Shown here: positions 1 to 8,957 of the stretch, in pieces | Position numbering within the stretch: position 1 is the first letter of the stretch | How the letters are laid out: every line of letters begins with the position of its first letter | NCBI GenBank assembly: GCA_937898665.1 | Contig: CALEIY010000138.1 | Span: 1-41,869, forward strand | Source: Candidatus Bathyarchaeota archaeon | GTDB lineage: Archaea; Thermoproteota; Bathyarchaeia; TCS64; B23 | Direction of reading: 5' to 3' | Length of the DNA stretch: 41,869 bases | Notes under the pieces: model-generated | The model's database searches: none | What the model was told of the DNA's origin: nothing | The model's input: only the letters and a program-made list of their open reading frames with translations | Position numbers and translations under genes: made by a program

Positions 1-545
1 GCTGACCCAAGCTGCCTGAGATGTCTCGCTTTGGCTATGAGTCTCCTCAGCCTATTCATGGGGGCTGACTTGCTTATGTCTATGCTTAAGATGGCCTTCG
101 ATAGTGGTCTGGCCTTCCTCCTCAGCCTTATGGGTGTGTCATCCCTCCATGCTCCCAGGCCCTTTGCTGCCTTGTACGCTACTCCTCTCGGTATGTCGAG
201 GACTATGGAGGCTATGGCCCCTGAGAGATATTCGGTCTCTGAGAGCATCAGCGAGACGGCTGAGAAGGGTATGCCCACAGCCATATTCGTCGTCCCATCG
301 AGGGGATCAGCGATCAGCAGGAGTTCTCCACTCCCTATGGTTGCCTCCCCCTCCTCGCTCTCCAATCTCACAGAGGCTCCGGATCGACGTAGATAGGTCT
401 CTAAGGCCTCCTCTGCGGCCTCATCGAGGATCCTTTTACGTCGCTCTAGACTTAGGCCTCTACTCTCCCTCTCAGCTCTCAATAGGGCCTCTCGCACCCT
501 CCAGGCAGCCTCGACGAGGATTTCTAGATGCCTAGATGAATCCAT
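1..545 (-). CDS. Inositol monophosphatase / CysQ-FBPase superfamily phosphatase, C-terminus cut by window edge
   Basis: Not in the ORF track. Manual minus-strand reading from ATG at 545: MDSSRHLEILVEAAWRVREALL...EEGEATIGSGELLLIADPLDGTTNMAVGIPFSAVSLML...IDISKSAPMNRLRRLIAKARHLRQLGSA. DPLDGTTN is the IMPase metal-binding motif and RQLGSA the typical downstream motif. Confidence 0.88.
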   Translation of the reverse strand, partial: MDSSRHLEILVEAAWRVREALLRAERESRGLSLERRKRILDEAAEEALETYLRRSGASVRLESEEGEATIGSGELLLIADPLDGTTNMAVGIPFSAVSLMLSETEYLSGAIASIVLDIPRGVAYKAAKGLGAWRDDTPIRLRRKARPLSKAILSIDISKSAPMNRLRRLIAKARHLRQLGS

Positions 546-1062
546 TCTCCCTCATCGCCTCTATAATCTTATCGACAGCCTCCTCCGGTGAGTCTCTCAC
601 ACAGTCTATCTCGACGTCGATCTGCCATGGCTCTTCATACTCCACCTGCGCCCCTGGGACGAACTGTGCCTCACCTGTCTCAGCCATCCTGTAGATGCCC
701 TTAGGGTCTCTCTCCCTGCAGACCTCGAAGGGGCATCGAATATAGACTTGGAGGAACTTATCTATCAATCCCCTGGCGGCTCGTCTCCAACGTCGCTTAT
801 GGGCTGTCGCATCGAAGATGACGTTTACGCCGTTCTCAACCAATAGGACGCCGATGTAGACGAAGGCGTTGTAGAAGAATTCACGCTCCTCCAGGGTGTA
901 GGTCGGCTTGGGTGTTAGAACCCTCCTCACGACATCGGATTCGAGTATATAGGCGTCGACGCCCATCTCCTCAAGCCTACTTTTCAAAGCCCTCGCTATG
1001 GTTGACTTACCAGATGCCGGAAGACCCGTGATCCAAACAGCCCATCCAGGCTCCCCAGCCAA
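532..1062 (-). CDS. cysC: Adenylylsulfate kinase-like P-loop kinase
   Basis: GLPASGKSTIA Walker A; VYIRCPFEVCRERDPKGIYRMA resembles the APS kinase RDPKGLY motif. Confidence 0.8.
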   Translation of the reverse strand: MAGEPGWAVWITGLPASGKSTIARALKSRLEEMGVDAYILESDVVRRVLTPKPTYTLEEREFFYNAFVYIGVLLVENGVNVIFDATAHKRRWRRAARGLIDKFLQVYIRCPFEVCRERDPKGIYRMAETGEAQFVPGAQVEYEEPWQIDVEIDCVRDSPEEAVDKIIEAMRENGFI

Positions 1063-2154
1063 TTAGGTTTCCTCCAATAGCGGGTTTATCTCCCAGGGAT
1101 TTAAGACCTCAACCTCCAGAATGTTCCTGGCGAAGTTCAGTAGGCCTCTTCGAACCTTTAGGCTGAGGGTTGGATACCAGACCGGTGAGGCTATGACGAG
1201 CGCCCTCCAGCAGTAGAAGGGCTGGACAACCTCCAAAAGCTCCTCATCCCCAGTCTCATCGAGGTAAACCTTATAGAAGGTCTCCCAAAGCTCCCTGAAG
1301 GGGCCGCTTAGGTCGCCGTTCCGCTGTAGGGAGTAGAAGAGGTAGTTTATTGTCATCGCCGATACGTCGTCAGCCGGCTCACCCCACTCGCCTCTGCTGC
1401 GGTCTAGCAGCGTGAAGTCGACTCCCTCCCTGAAGATGATGTTCCAGGGGTGGAAGTCTCCGTGAACCTGGCTCAGCCTATGCGCCTTACGCTTCAGCCT
1501 CCACCTCCAATCGATGCAGCGTTTCTCGATGTTGATGAGCTCCTCAGCCCTGATGTATTCAGCCTCCTCTGGATAGCTGTCCGTCAATCCGAAGATGCAT
1601 TCGCTATGGCCGACGAGCTCCCTAATCCGTCTTCTATACATCTCTGGGTCATCCCTCTTAACGGAGTGTATCTCGGCTAGATACCTGGCCAGCGCCCTGC
1701 ATCGCTCCAGGTCTAGGTCTGTGAGCCTCCCGCTGTCCCTTATGCGGTCGAGGTCATGGAAGTATTCTCTGCCTTCAACGAGATCGGTGAGGAGGAAGAA
1801 CTCCTCGCATCCGCTTAGGCTGAGGGCTGCGCCATCCCTGGTGAAGGCTCCGATGTCCAGAGCCCTTACATGCCTTGGGAGTTTGTTGAAGGCCTCGGCC
1901 TGCCATAGAAGTATGGCAGCCCTATCAGCCCTGCGTTCATGGCCGAAGCCTCCAGGCTTTATGGTGTTTATCACGACGCTCCTAGCCTCGCCGTTTAGCT
2001 CGAAGTCTATGCGCAGTGGGATTCCATATCCATAGGCCTTTAGGGCGTCCTCCTCCCTCACCGAGACGCCGAGGGGTTGTAGACGCTTTATGGAGACCCC
2101 CTTGCCGAAGACTTGGGAGAGGTAGCGTTCGAGGGCCTCCTGCTTGAGCCTCAT
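1063..2154 (-). CDS. Aminoglycoside phosphotransferase/choline kinase-like (APH family) protein
   Basis: HGDFHPWNIIF Brenner motif followed by LLDRSRGEWGEPADDVS. Confidence 0.75.
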   Translation of the reverse strand: MRLKQEALERYLSQVFGKGVSIKRLQPLGVSVREEDALKAYGYGIPLRIDFELNGEARSVVINTIKPGGFGHERRADRAAILLWQAEAFNKLPRHVRALDIGAFTRDGAALSLSGCEEFFLLTDLVEGREYFHDLDRIRDSGRLTDLDLERCRALARYLAEIHSVKRDDPEMYRRRIRELVGHSECIFGLTDSYPEEAEYIRAEELINIEKRCIDWRWRLKRKAHRLSQVHGDFHPWNIIFREGVDFTLLDRSRGEWGEPADDVSAMTINYLFYSLQRNGDLSGPFRELWETFYKVYLDETGDEELLEVVQPFYCWRALVIASPVWYPTLSLKVRRGLLNFARNILEVEVLNPWEINPLLEET

Positions 2155-2203
2155 CTCCTTATCGTCGTCGACGATGATTAAAGGGCTTCCCCTCTCGATG
2201 GGG

Positions 2204-2218
2204 AGACTTTAAAAGTCT
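2204..2218. promoter_or_regulatory. Palindromic TATA-containing element between divergent genes
   Basis: AGACTTTAAAAGTCT, 7-nt perfect arms around a central A; centre 29 nt upstream of ATG 2240. Confidence 0.6.
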
Positions 2219-2239
2219 GTCTTCCCAGCCTCCTTAGAC

Positions 2240-2440
2240 ATGGCTGAGAGGAGGAGGGGTAGGCGCCCAGAGTGCTATGGGATGTATGGCCTCGGAGAGG
2301 AATGTCAGAGCTGCCCCTGGAGGCGTGAATGTATGGAGGCGACGGAGAGGATCATCGCCGCGGCCACGAGGAAGGGAACCCACGTCAGGGTTGTGAGCAA
2401 GTATAAGGAGAGAAAGTTCAAGCCTAGGCGTATACCCTAA
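2240..2440 (+). CDS. Small Cys-rich basic protein of unknown function
   Basis: 66 aa, CYGMYGLGEECQSCPWRRECME (C-x9-C-x2-C-x5-C); promoter-like TATA about 29 nt upstream of ATG. Confidence 0.6.
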   Translation: MAERRRGRRPECYGMYGLGEECQSCPWRRECMEATERIIAAATRKGTHVRVVSKYKERKFKPRRIP

Positions 2441-4497
2441 TCCTCCTGGTAGATCCTCGACTCGCCTTGGACTCTCTTCACCCTTATGATGTTGACGCCC
2501 TCCTCCTCGCCGTAGCCGTGATGTGTCACCAGGAGTATCTGCCCTATCTCCCTGCTGCTCCTGGCGATGTATTCCAGCAGCTGTGGAATGTTCTCGGAGT
2601 CCACCGCATCTGTCGGCTCGTCGAGGATGAGGAGGTGGGTGAAGCCCATAACCCTCAGCAGTGCGAGGCGCTCTGAGAGGGCGAAGAGGCTTTCATGGCC
2701 TCCACCCGCTCTCCAGGCCGGTATCATGCGCTCGGCCCCTATGGGTCTGACCTCCAATATGTAGGTTTCACGGTCTATATGGCAGCCTGAGTAGACCTGC
2801 TGGTCGGTCAGCCTCTCGAAGTATTTATAGGTCAGCCACTCCAATCTGCGTAGAACTCTATCTCGGAGCTCCTTCTCATATTCGCCGTAGCGCTCTACGA
2901 TACGCTCCAGCACCGATATCTTTGCCTCATACTCCCTAACCCTTTCGAGTTGAGATCTCGCCTCCTCCAGCGTCCTCCTCGCCTCCTCCCGTCGACGCTC
3001 CACCTCCCCCCGCCTCCGCTCCGTCTCCCCTATGAGGGCCTCCAGCGATCTAACCTCCCCCTCAGCCTTTGAGGCCTCCTCCCTCAGCGTCTTGAGATGC
3101 TCCTCTACGCCGGCTCTCGCCTCCTCAAGGGTTTTGAAGGCTCGGTTTAGGGTTTCCTCCGCCCTCATCTTGACGGCCTCCCCCATCTCCTCCAGCTCCG
3201 CCTCCAGGGTCTTACCCCTCTCGAAGAGTTCTCGGATGGTTTTCCTCAGCTCCTCTATACGTCGGAGCTGCTCCACGAATCTCGACAGCGTCCTCTCCAC
3301 CTCCAGTCTTCGCTCCCTCGCCGATTTCAATTGGCTCTGGGTCGCCCTGATCTCGGCTTCCAGGTCTCCGAGGCGGAGCTGTTTTGCCTCAAGCTCCTCC
3401 CTCCACTTCGCTATATCCTCCTCCAGGAGTTGATAGTCGATGACCTGTCCACACTTCGGGCATCGGGTTAATCCGCTTTTCTTCAGCTCTAGGTGTTCCT
3501 CGATCTGATGCTTCAGCGTGGCGATCTCTCCGTCGAGGCGCCTCCGCTCAGCCATCAGCTCCTCCTCAAGGGTTCTCTGAAGCCTATCCTCCAGCTCAGT
3601 CATCTCCCTACGACGCTGCTGGAGCTCCGCCAACCGCTTCTCAGGCTGCTCCCCAATCTCCCTGTAGAGGCCTACCAGCTCCTGCTCCCTGTCTCTTCGA
3701 CGCCCCTTTAAGACTTGGAGCTCCGTCTCCGCCTCCCTCAACTTGTCGAACTCGGCCTCTAAGGCCTCAATCCTCCTCAGCCTCTCCATTATGGCTGTCA
3801 ATCTCCCCTTGGCCTCCGTCAGCTTCTCCTCCAGCTCCCTACGCCTCTCCGAGAGTTCTTGGAGCTCCCTTTCAGCCTCTTCGATGTCCCTCTCCGCCGC
3901 CCTCATCCTCTCCTCTATGGCTCCCCGCTCGGTGAGGCCTCCCCGCTCCTCGAGTTTACGCCTCACCTCCCTGAGCTGCTCCCTGATCTCAGCCGGCGTC
4001 GTCAGCCCCAGGATGGCGTCCATCCTAACCCTCCTTGGATTGAGGATCTCTACGAACTCCTTCTGCCTGGCGTAGACGACGTTGAAGAAGGTGCGTTTCC
4101 CTATGCCCAGCAGCTCCCTTATGCGCCTTTGAACCTCCCTCTCCTTCGTGTAGGGCCTCTCCTCGCCTTCTATCTCCAGCTTCAGCAGGGTCGTCTGAAA
4201 CTCCTCTCCTCCCCTCCGGCTTGGAATCAGCATCCCCTCACGGGTGATCCTAACCCTCTGACCTGTTAGGGGGCTTCTAAACCTCAGTGAGACGTGGAGC
4301 TTGCCCCCCTTCAGCGGTATGAGGTCTCTCTTATTGACACCTGGAACCTCGCCGAAGAGGGCGAAGAGGATGGCCTCCAGTAGCGTCGTCTTCCCAGAGG
4401 CGTTTCGACCTGAGATCTTGTTGACTCCAGGCTTGAATCTAACCGTCTGCCTCGAACCATAGCATTTGAAGTTCTCGAGGGTTAGCTCCTCGATCAG
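2437..4497 (-). CDS. rad50: Rad50-like SMC-family ATPase; ORF track truncates the N-terminus at 4233
   Basis: Manual in-frame extension upstream of 4233: LIEELTLENFKCYGSRQTVRFKPGVNKISGRNASGKTTLLEAILFALFGEVPG... contains Walker A. Zn hook RCPKCGQVIDY, long coiled coil, C-terminal LLILDEPTDAVD Walker B. Confidence 0.93.
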   Translation of the reverse strand: MIEELTLENFKCYGSRQTVRFKPGVNKISGRNASGKTTLLEAILFALFGEVPGVNKRDLIPLKGGKLHVSLRFRSPLTGQRVRITREGMLIPSRRGGEEFQTTLLKLEIEGEERPYTKEREVQRRIRELLGIGKRTFFNVVYARQKEFVEILNPRRVRMDAILGLTTPAEIREQLREVRRKLEERGGLTERGAIEERMRAAERDIEEAERELQELSERRRELEEKLTEAKGRLTAIMERLRRIEALEAEFDKLREAETELQVLKGRRRDREQELVGLYREIGEQPEKRLAELQQRRREMTELEDRLQRTLEEELMAERRRLDGEIATLKHQIEEHLELKKSGLTRCPKCGQVIDYQLLEEDIAKWREELEAKQLRLGDLEAEIRATQSQLKSARERRLEVERTLSRFVEQLRRIEELRKTIRELFERGKTLEAELEEMGEAVKMRAEETLNRAFKTLEEARAGVEEHLKTLREEASKAEGEVRSLEALIGETERRRGEVERRREEARRTLEEARSQLERVREYEAKISVLERIVERYGEYEKELRDRVLRRLEWLTYKYFERLTDQQVYSGCHIDRETYILEVRPIGAERMIPAWRAGGGHESLFALSERLALLRVMGFTHLLILDEPTDAVDSENIPQLLEYIARSSREIGQILLVTHHGYGEEEGVNIIRVKRVQGESRIYQED

Positions 4498-5747
4498 GGC
4501 TTTTCACCTCTGAAGCTGTGCTCCTCAAAGCGTCTCAGCCACTCCTCTATGAGGGGCCTCCTCTTACTAGGGGTCAGTAATCCGGTCTCGACGCTCGCCT
4601 CCTCCTCAAGGGTCTCCCGCACCCTCTCATGCATCTCGGCGATCTCCTCGGCGAAGGGGCCGAAGTCACTGAAGAACTCCTCGACGGCCACCTCCTCCCC
4701 GCCTGGTGGAGGCATGAAGGGGGGCATCTCCAGGCCCATGGTGTCGACGTCAACCCATAGGAGTAGAGGCTCCTCCTCCACAAGGCTTTCAACCCCCCTT
4801 AGGTCGATGTCGCTGGGCAAACCCTCCGAGAGGCCTCCCCTAACGGGAACCCTTAGATAGCCAGGCTTGTTGACCCTCCTCAACTCCTCTATGAAGCCCT
4901 TAACGGCCTCTAGGATCTGCTCCGCATACCAGCTTGGAGGCCTACGTCGATCCGAGGTGACGGGTATGCGTCTCATCACATGCATCGGCTCGATGGGTAT
5001 CCACTTGAAGTTAGGCCTCTCAGACTCCGCGTCCTCGACGATGTAAAATCCCTTATCGGGTTTCTCGCCGAAGTCGTACATCTCGAGGGAGCCTGGGGTT
5101 AGGAGCCATCCGCCGTTCGGCAGCGGCTTAGGCTTATGCCTCTCATGGTGGTGGCCTGCGAAGACGTAGCGGGGATCAACCTCAACCAATTCGTCGATGG
5201 TTAGCGCTGGGCTGTAGGGGGGTATATCCTGGTATCCCTGGATGAAGGTGTGGAGCATCAAGATTCGTAGATCCTCATCCTCAGCCTTCTCGAAGGCGGG
5301 TTTCACCAGCTTCTCATAGGCCTTCCCTATGTTCTCATAGTAGCCGAGGCCGACGACGTAGACCCTATCATCGCTGTAGACCATGTTTTCCTCATCGAAG
5401 ATGTGGAGATATTTGGCGAGGGGATGCCTGATATAGTCGAGGGTGTCCGACAGCGGCCTGCCGTCGTGGTTCCCCCTTATGATGAGTATCTTAGGTTCAT
5501 GGCCGTGCTGCTCCGTGATTCCCGTCGCCAATCGGTATAGCTCATCATGGACGAATTGGACGAGGCTTGGTCTGAGGGTTCGACGCTCGAAGAGGTCTCC
5601 ACAGATGAATATGTATTCGACGCCGGCATCTATGATGGCGTCCACAGCCTTCCTAAAGGCCTCGGTGAAGGCTCGGCGTCGATGCTCAGCGATGGCGAGG
5701 GGTATCGATCTCCCTATATGGGCGTCGGCCAATACTGCGAACTTCAT
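4494..5747 (-). CDS. mre11: Mre11 double-strand break repair nuclease
   Basis: MKFAVLADAHIG, GDLFERR, IRGNHDGRP, LHTFIQG, FAGHHHERH calcineurin-like phosphoesterase motifs; followed by rad50. Confidence 0.95.
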   Translation of the reverse strand: MKFAVLADAHIGRSIPLAIAEHRRRAFTEAFRKAVDAIIDAGVEYIFICGDLFERRTLRPSLVQFVHDELYRLATGITEQHGHEPKILIIRGNHDGRPLSDTLDYIRHPLAKYLHIFDEENMVYSDDRVYVVGLGYYENIGKAYEKLVKPAFEKAEDEDLRILMLHTFIQGYQDIPPYSPALTIDELVEVDPRYVFAGHHHERHKPKPLPNGGWLLTPGSLEMYDFGEKPDKGFYIVEDAESERPNFKWIPIEPMHVMRRIPVTSDRRRPPSWYAEQILEAVKGFIEELRRVNKPGYLRVPVRGGLSEGLPSDIDLRGVESLVEEEPLLLWVDVDTMGLEMPPFMPPPGGEEVAVEEFFSDFGPFAEEIAEMHERVRETLEEEASVETGLLTPSKRRPLIEEWLRRFEEHSFRGEKP

Positions 5748-5759
5748 GATCCCCGCCCC

Positions 5760-7331
5760 CTAATATAGGGCCTCATCCTCTTCCCCCTCCGCCTCCCTCA
5801 GGGCCTCCTGGAGGAGGCCGTATACGTCTGGGGTTCGCCCTCCATGTCTTGTTTCGCGCTCCATCGTCTTAATCATCACGGGTATGGGGACGAAGGGGCC
5901 GACGAGGACTGCCTCCCCCTGCTCGAGGGCTGGGAGGTCTTCCAGTAGGTCTTCGGAGAAGGATTCGCTCGCCGCCTGTATTGTCCGCTGATCCTGTGGG
6001 TTTATGACCCTGAATATGGCGAGGTTTCCACAGTTGCTTAGGATGTCTGGGTCAAGTCTCCTGGGCCTTTGACTTATGACTGTTAGGAAGAGGCCGAACT
6101 TCGATCCCTCAGCCGCTATGCGGGCGATGATATCCCTGCTGAATCTCACACCCCTATCTGGGGGAGCTGCGAAGCGGTGTGCCTCCTCGATGAAGATGAA
6201 GAGGGGATGCCTCGCCCAGGGTTGGCGTCGATACTTGGCCTCGAAGACCCTGCGCAGTATGACGCCTACGAGGACATCCTGAACATAGTCCGGTAGGCCG
6301 CTGAGATAGATATCTGAGAGGTGTTGAGGCTTGAAGAAGGCCTTGACGTCGATGTCGCCGTAGGTGAATATGCCCTCCCGTTTAAGGTCTTCAAGCCTCT
6401 CGATGATGCCCTCTATACGCTCCTCCGCTGTCCCCCTCGCCCTCTCCATCTCACGCTCCAATCTATCTAGAATGTCGTCCAGCGTGTATTGGGGATTCTC
6501 ACCTCTCAGCTCCTCTAGTATTCTCCTCAGGAGGAATCTCTGTCGAGGCCCCTCTATACGGGTTAGGGCGCATAGCTCCCTGAAGCCTATGGAGGAGGCG
6601 CTGAGCCTCATGGGCTTCACATGGGGCGCCTCGAAGCGCTCAGCCGCCTCCGGTCTATAGACCGTGACCTTATCATGGAAGAATTCATGGAGCCTCCCAT
6701 CAGGCTTCAAGACCATCTCTGCATAGTCGCCGTGGACGTCTATCGCCAGTATGGAGGCGCCCCGTCTCAGGAGCTCCTCCATGATGCGCCCCGCGAAGTA
6801 GCTCTTCCCATATCGAGTCATCGCCAATATGGCCATATGCCTATGGAGCTCCCTCCCCGAGATGGGGACTATGATGTTCTCCCTATGCAGTAGATGTCCA
6901 ACCCTCAGCGGTATCTCCCCCTCTGGGATGTTGAAGAACTCTCTGAGCAGCTCGTCTGAGGCTCTGTAGACGGGTGTCCCAGGCATCGGTGGGGATCTGG
7001 GTCTGCGTATCTCTCTCCGCCCCTCGGCGTCGTGGATGTAGCCCAGAACCTTCGCCGTGGCGTATATCTGCAATAGATCCGGCGTGATGCCTAGCTCTCG
7101 TTGTTTATAGGCTGCTCCAGGGGTTGTTCTCCTATCGTAGAAGGGGTGGCTGGAGATTAGGCGCTTCACCTGCCCCAGCACCCTCACCCTACGTCGGGAG
7201 CCGTCTGGAAGCTGCTCCTCCACCTCCAGCTCCACATATTCATAGTTCACAGGCCTGTAATCTGGGTCTGAGATGTTGAAGTCGAAGTGCGTCGGGTCTG
7301 CCTGGCCGATGACGTAGCCATACTCCCTCAA
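5760..7331 (-). CDS. herA: HerA DNA helicase/translocase
   Basis: MAMTRYGKSYFAGRI P-loop, LFIFIEEAHRFA Walker B, VISQRPRRLDPDILSNCGNLAIFRV; operon with nurA, mre11, rad50. Confidence 0.95.
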   Translation of the reverse strand: MREYGYVIGQADPTHFDFNISDPDYRPVNYEYVELEVEEQLPDGSRRRVRVLGQVKRLISSHPFYDRRTTPGAAYKQRELGITPDLLQIYATAKVLGYIHDAEGRREIRRPRSPPMPGTPVYRASDELLREFFNIPEGEIPLRVGHLLHRENIIVPISGRELHRHMAILAMTRYGKSYFAGRIMEELLRRGASILAIDVHGDYAEMVLKPDGRLHEFFHDKVTVYRPEAAERFEAPHVKPMRLSASSIGFRELCALTRIEGPRQRFLLRRILEELRGENPQYTLDDILDRLEREMERARGTAEERIEGIIERLEDLKREGIFTYGDIDVKAFFKPQHLSDIYLSGLPDYVQDVLVGVILRRVFEAKYRRQPWARHPLFIFIEEAHRFAAPPDRGVRFSRDIIARIAAEGSKFGLFLTVISQRPRRLDPDILSNCGNLAIFRVINPQDQRTIQAASESFSEDLLEDLPALEQGEAVLVGPFVPIPVMIKTMERETRHGGRTPDVYGLLQEALREAEGEEDEALY

Positions 7332-8572
7332 AGCCTCAGCACCCTCCTCCGGCTTATGAGATTTAGACCAGCCTCCTCCAAACGCTTGACTATGAGGGGT
7401 TCATAACGGGATTCGTAGAGGCCCCTATCAAACCTGGCGATCAGATCAGCCTGGTAGAGGGGTATATTATACTCAACCTCATTACAGAACCAGTAGGCCA
7501 ACCGGTCTAGGAGTCCCTCCAGCTCGATGAGGGAATGCTCATCCCCCATGAATCTGTCGATTTCATAGCTTCCCCAAGGCTCGTAGTAGCCGATGAGGGT
7601 TGATAGGAAGTCGACTCGGAGGGGTCTGGACTCCGGCTGGGGTCTGAAGACGATGGAGGCCACGCCAGGCTGTGAGAGGATGCCTCTCATGGCCTCCTCT
7701 ATTCCCTTAGCCGTCTCCCCCTCAGCCTCCCAGGGTATCTGCGGCGTCCTCCACTGCTGGGGTGGGGCGAGGAGCAGCGGGGTTGTGTAGCCCTCCCCGG
7801 TGGTCGACTCCCTAACCAGGGCGGTGTCGCAGAGGAGGTTTCCAGCGAGGTCTCCCCCCTCGGCTCTAAGCCTTCTGAATAGTTGTTGAAGCCTCTGAGG
7901 TGTTGCCGCCTCCAACTCTCTTAGTAGGTCTCTGAGGCCGCGGGCCTCCGCGATCTCCCTCAATAGGGCGATGTGGAGGTTGAGGGCGGTCGAGTCCTTA
8001 GCTATCGCCGTGAGGGGGAAACCCGTCTTAGCTGATAGGGAGTGGAGTGAGGCTATGGCATTCAGAAGCTCAGCTATCAGATCTGGATGGTGTAGATACT
8101 CGCTTGGCCGCCTTGGTATCCCCATCGGCCTCAGGGATCCATCCATCAATAGTAGGGGTTTATCCCCCATCTCTAGAACCCTGCTGGCGGCCTCATAGGC
8201 TGCGGAGTACTCGGCGATCATCCTGACATATCTGGTTATGGCCTCCCTCTCAGCCTCATCGTAGGCCTCGCCTATGTAGAGCTTCACCCGTTTAACGATG
8301 CTGCTCTCCCCTCCGCTGTAGATGAGGGCGCAGGCTCTACCCACGGCTGTGAAGCCTCCATAGGCGAAGGTGGAGGATTGAACCCCGCCGTCGACGGCTA
8401 TGACGACGCCGTCCCCCCTCCTCGGCTTGGGCATATAGCTCCGCCAACGCCTCCGCAGCATCCTGACGACGGCTGGCAGAGGCTTCGCCTCTCCCCTCCT
8501 CTTCAATCCCTCGACAGCCCTCTCAAGCTCCTCGTAGAACTCCTCGAAGAAGAGGTCGACCATCCTCGACAA
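7328..8572 (-). CDS. nurA: NurA 5'-3' nuclease (TTG start at 8572 or ATG at 8563)
   Basis: VVIAVDGGVQSSTFAYGG (NurA DGG motif), LLLMDGSL, 4-nt overlap with herA. Confidence 0.9.
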   Translation of the reverse strand: MSRMVDLFFEEFYEELERAVEGLKRRGEAKPLPAVVRMLRRRWRSYMPKPRRGDGVVIAVDGGVQSSTFAYGGFTAVGRACALIYSGGESSIVKRVKLYIGEAYDEAEREAITRYVRMIAEYSAAYEAASRVLEMGDKPLLLMDGSLRPMGIPRRPSEYLHHPDLIAELLNAIASLHSLSAKTGFPLTAIAKDSTALNLHIALLREIAEARGLRDLLRELEAATPQRLQQLFRRLRAEGGDLAGNLLCDTALVRESTTGEGYTTPLLLAPPQQWRTPQIPWEAEGETAKGIEEAMRGILSQPGVASIVFRPQPESRPLRVDFLSTLIGYYEPWGSYEIDRFMGDEHSLIELEGLLDRLAYWFCNEVEYNIPLYQADLIARFDRGLYESRYEPLIVKRLEEAGLNLISRRRVLRL

Positions 8573-8587
8573 GGCGTCTCAACCCCG

Positions 8588-8917
8588 GTGCGGCGGCAGC
8601 CCCCCGAGGGAGCAGGGGCGGCCGGATGGCAGTCCCGCCATCCCCCCTCAACCCCGATTCTCCACGAGCGCCGAACGTCCGGGCTTAGGTTGCTCCCTCC
8701 CGGGCCTGGCCAGGTTCACCCGGCTGGGGTCACGTGGCCTCCCTACGGAGGCTCGACGACCCTCCGCCGGCCCCGTGGGTCGAGGCCTCAACGGGGGTCT
8801 AAGCAGCTTACCATCCGGCTCCTCCCCCACCACCCCTCGGGGTTACTGGCCCCCTCCGTAGAGCCCGTTTGAGGTGTGGGGAAGGGCTAGCTCCCCGGGC
8901 CCTCCCTGCCGCCGCAT
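8588..8917 (-). ncRNA. ffs: Archaeal 7S signal recognition particle RNA
   Basis: Minus-strand GTGAACCTGGCCAGGCCCGGGAGGGAGCAACC (8689-8719) matches the SRP helix 8 core with a GNRA (GGGA) loop. 5' GCGGCGGCAG (8906-8915) pairs perfectly with 3' CTGCCGCCGC (8590-8599) as terminal helix 1. CAGTAACCCC lies in the Alu-like domain. Ends approximate. Confidence 0.92.
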
Positions 8918-8957
8918 GTATCCCTTTCGAGGCCTTGGTTAAATGCGTTGCGTATTC

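Noticed and set aside
3032-4269. Many plus-strand ORFs antisense to rad50 (for example 3032..3433, 3743..4075, 3859..4269)
   Set aside because: Low-complexity Ser/Leu/Arg-rich translations complementary to a clear coding frame; typical GC-rich shadow ORFs. The same applies to the other antisense ORFs in the track.
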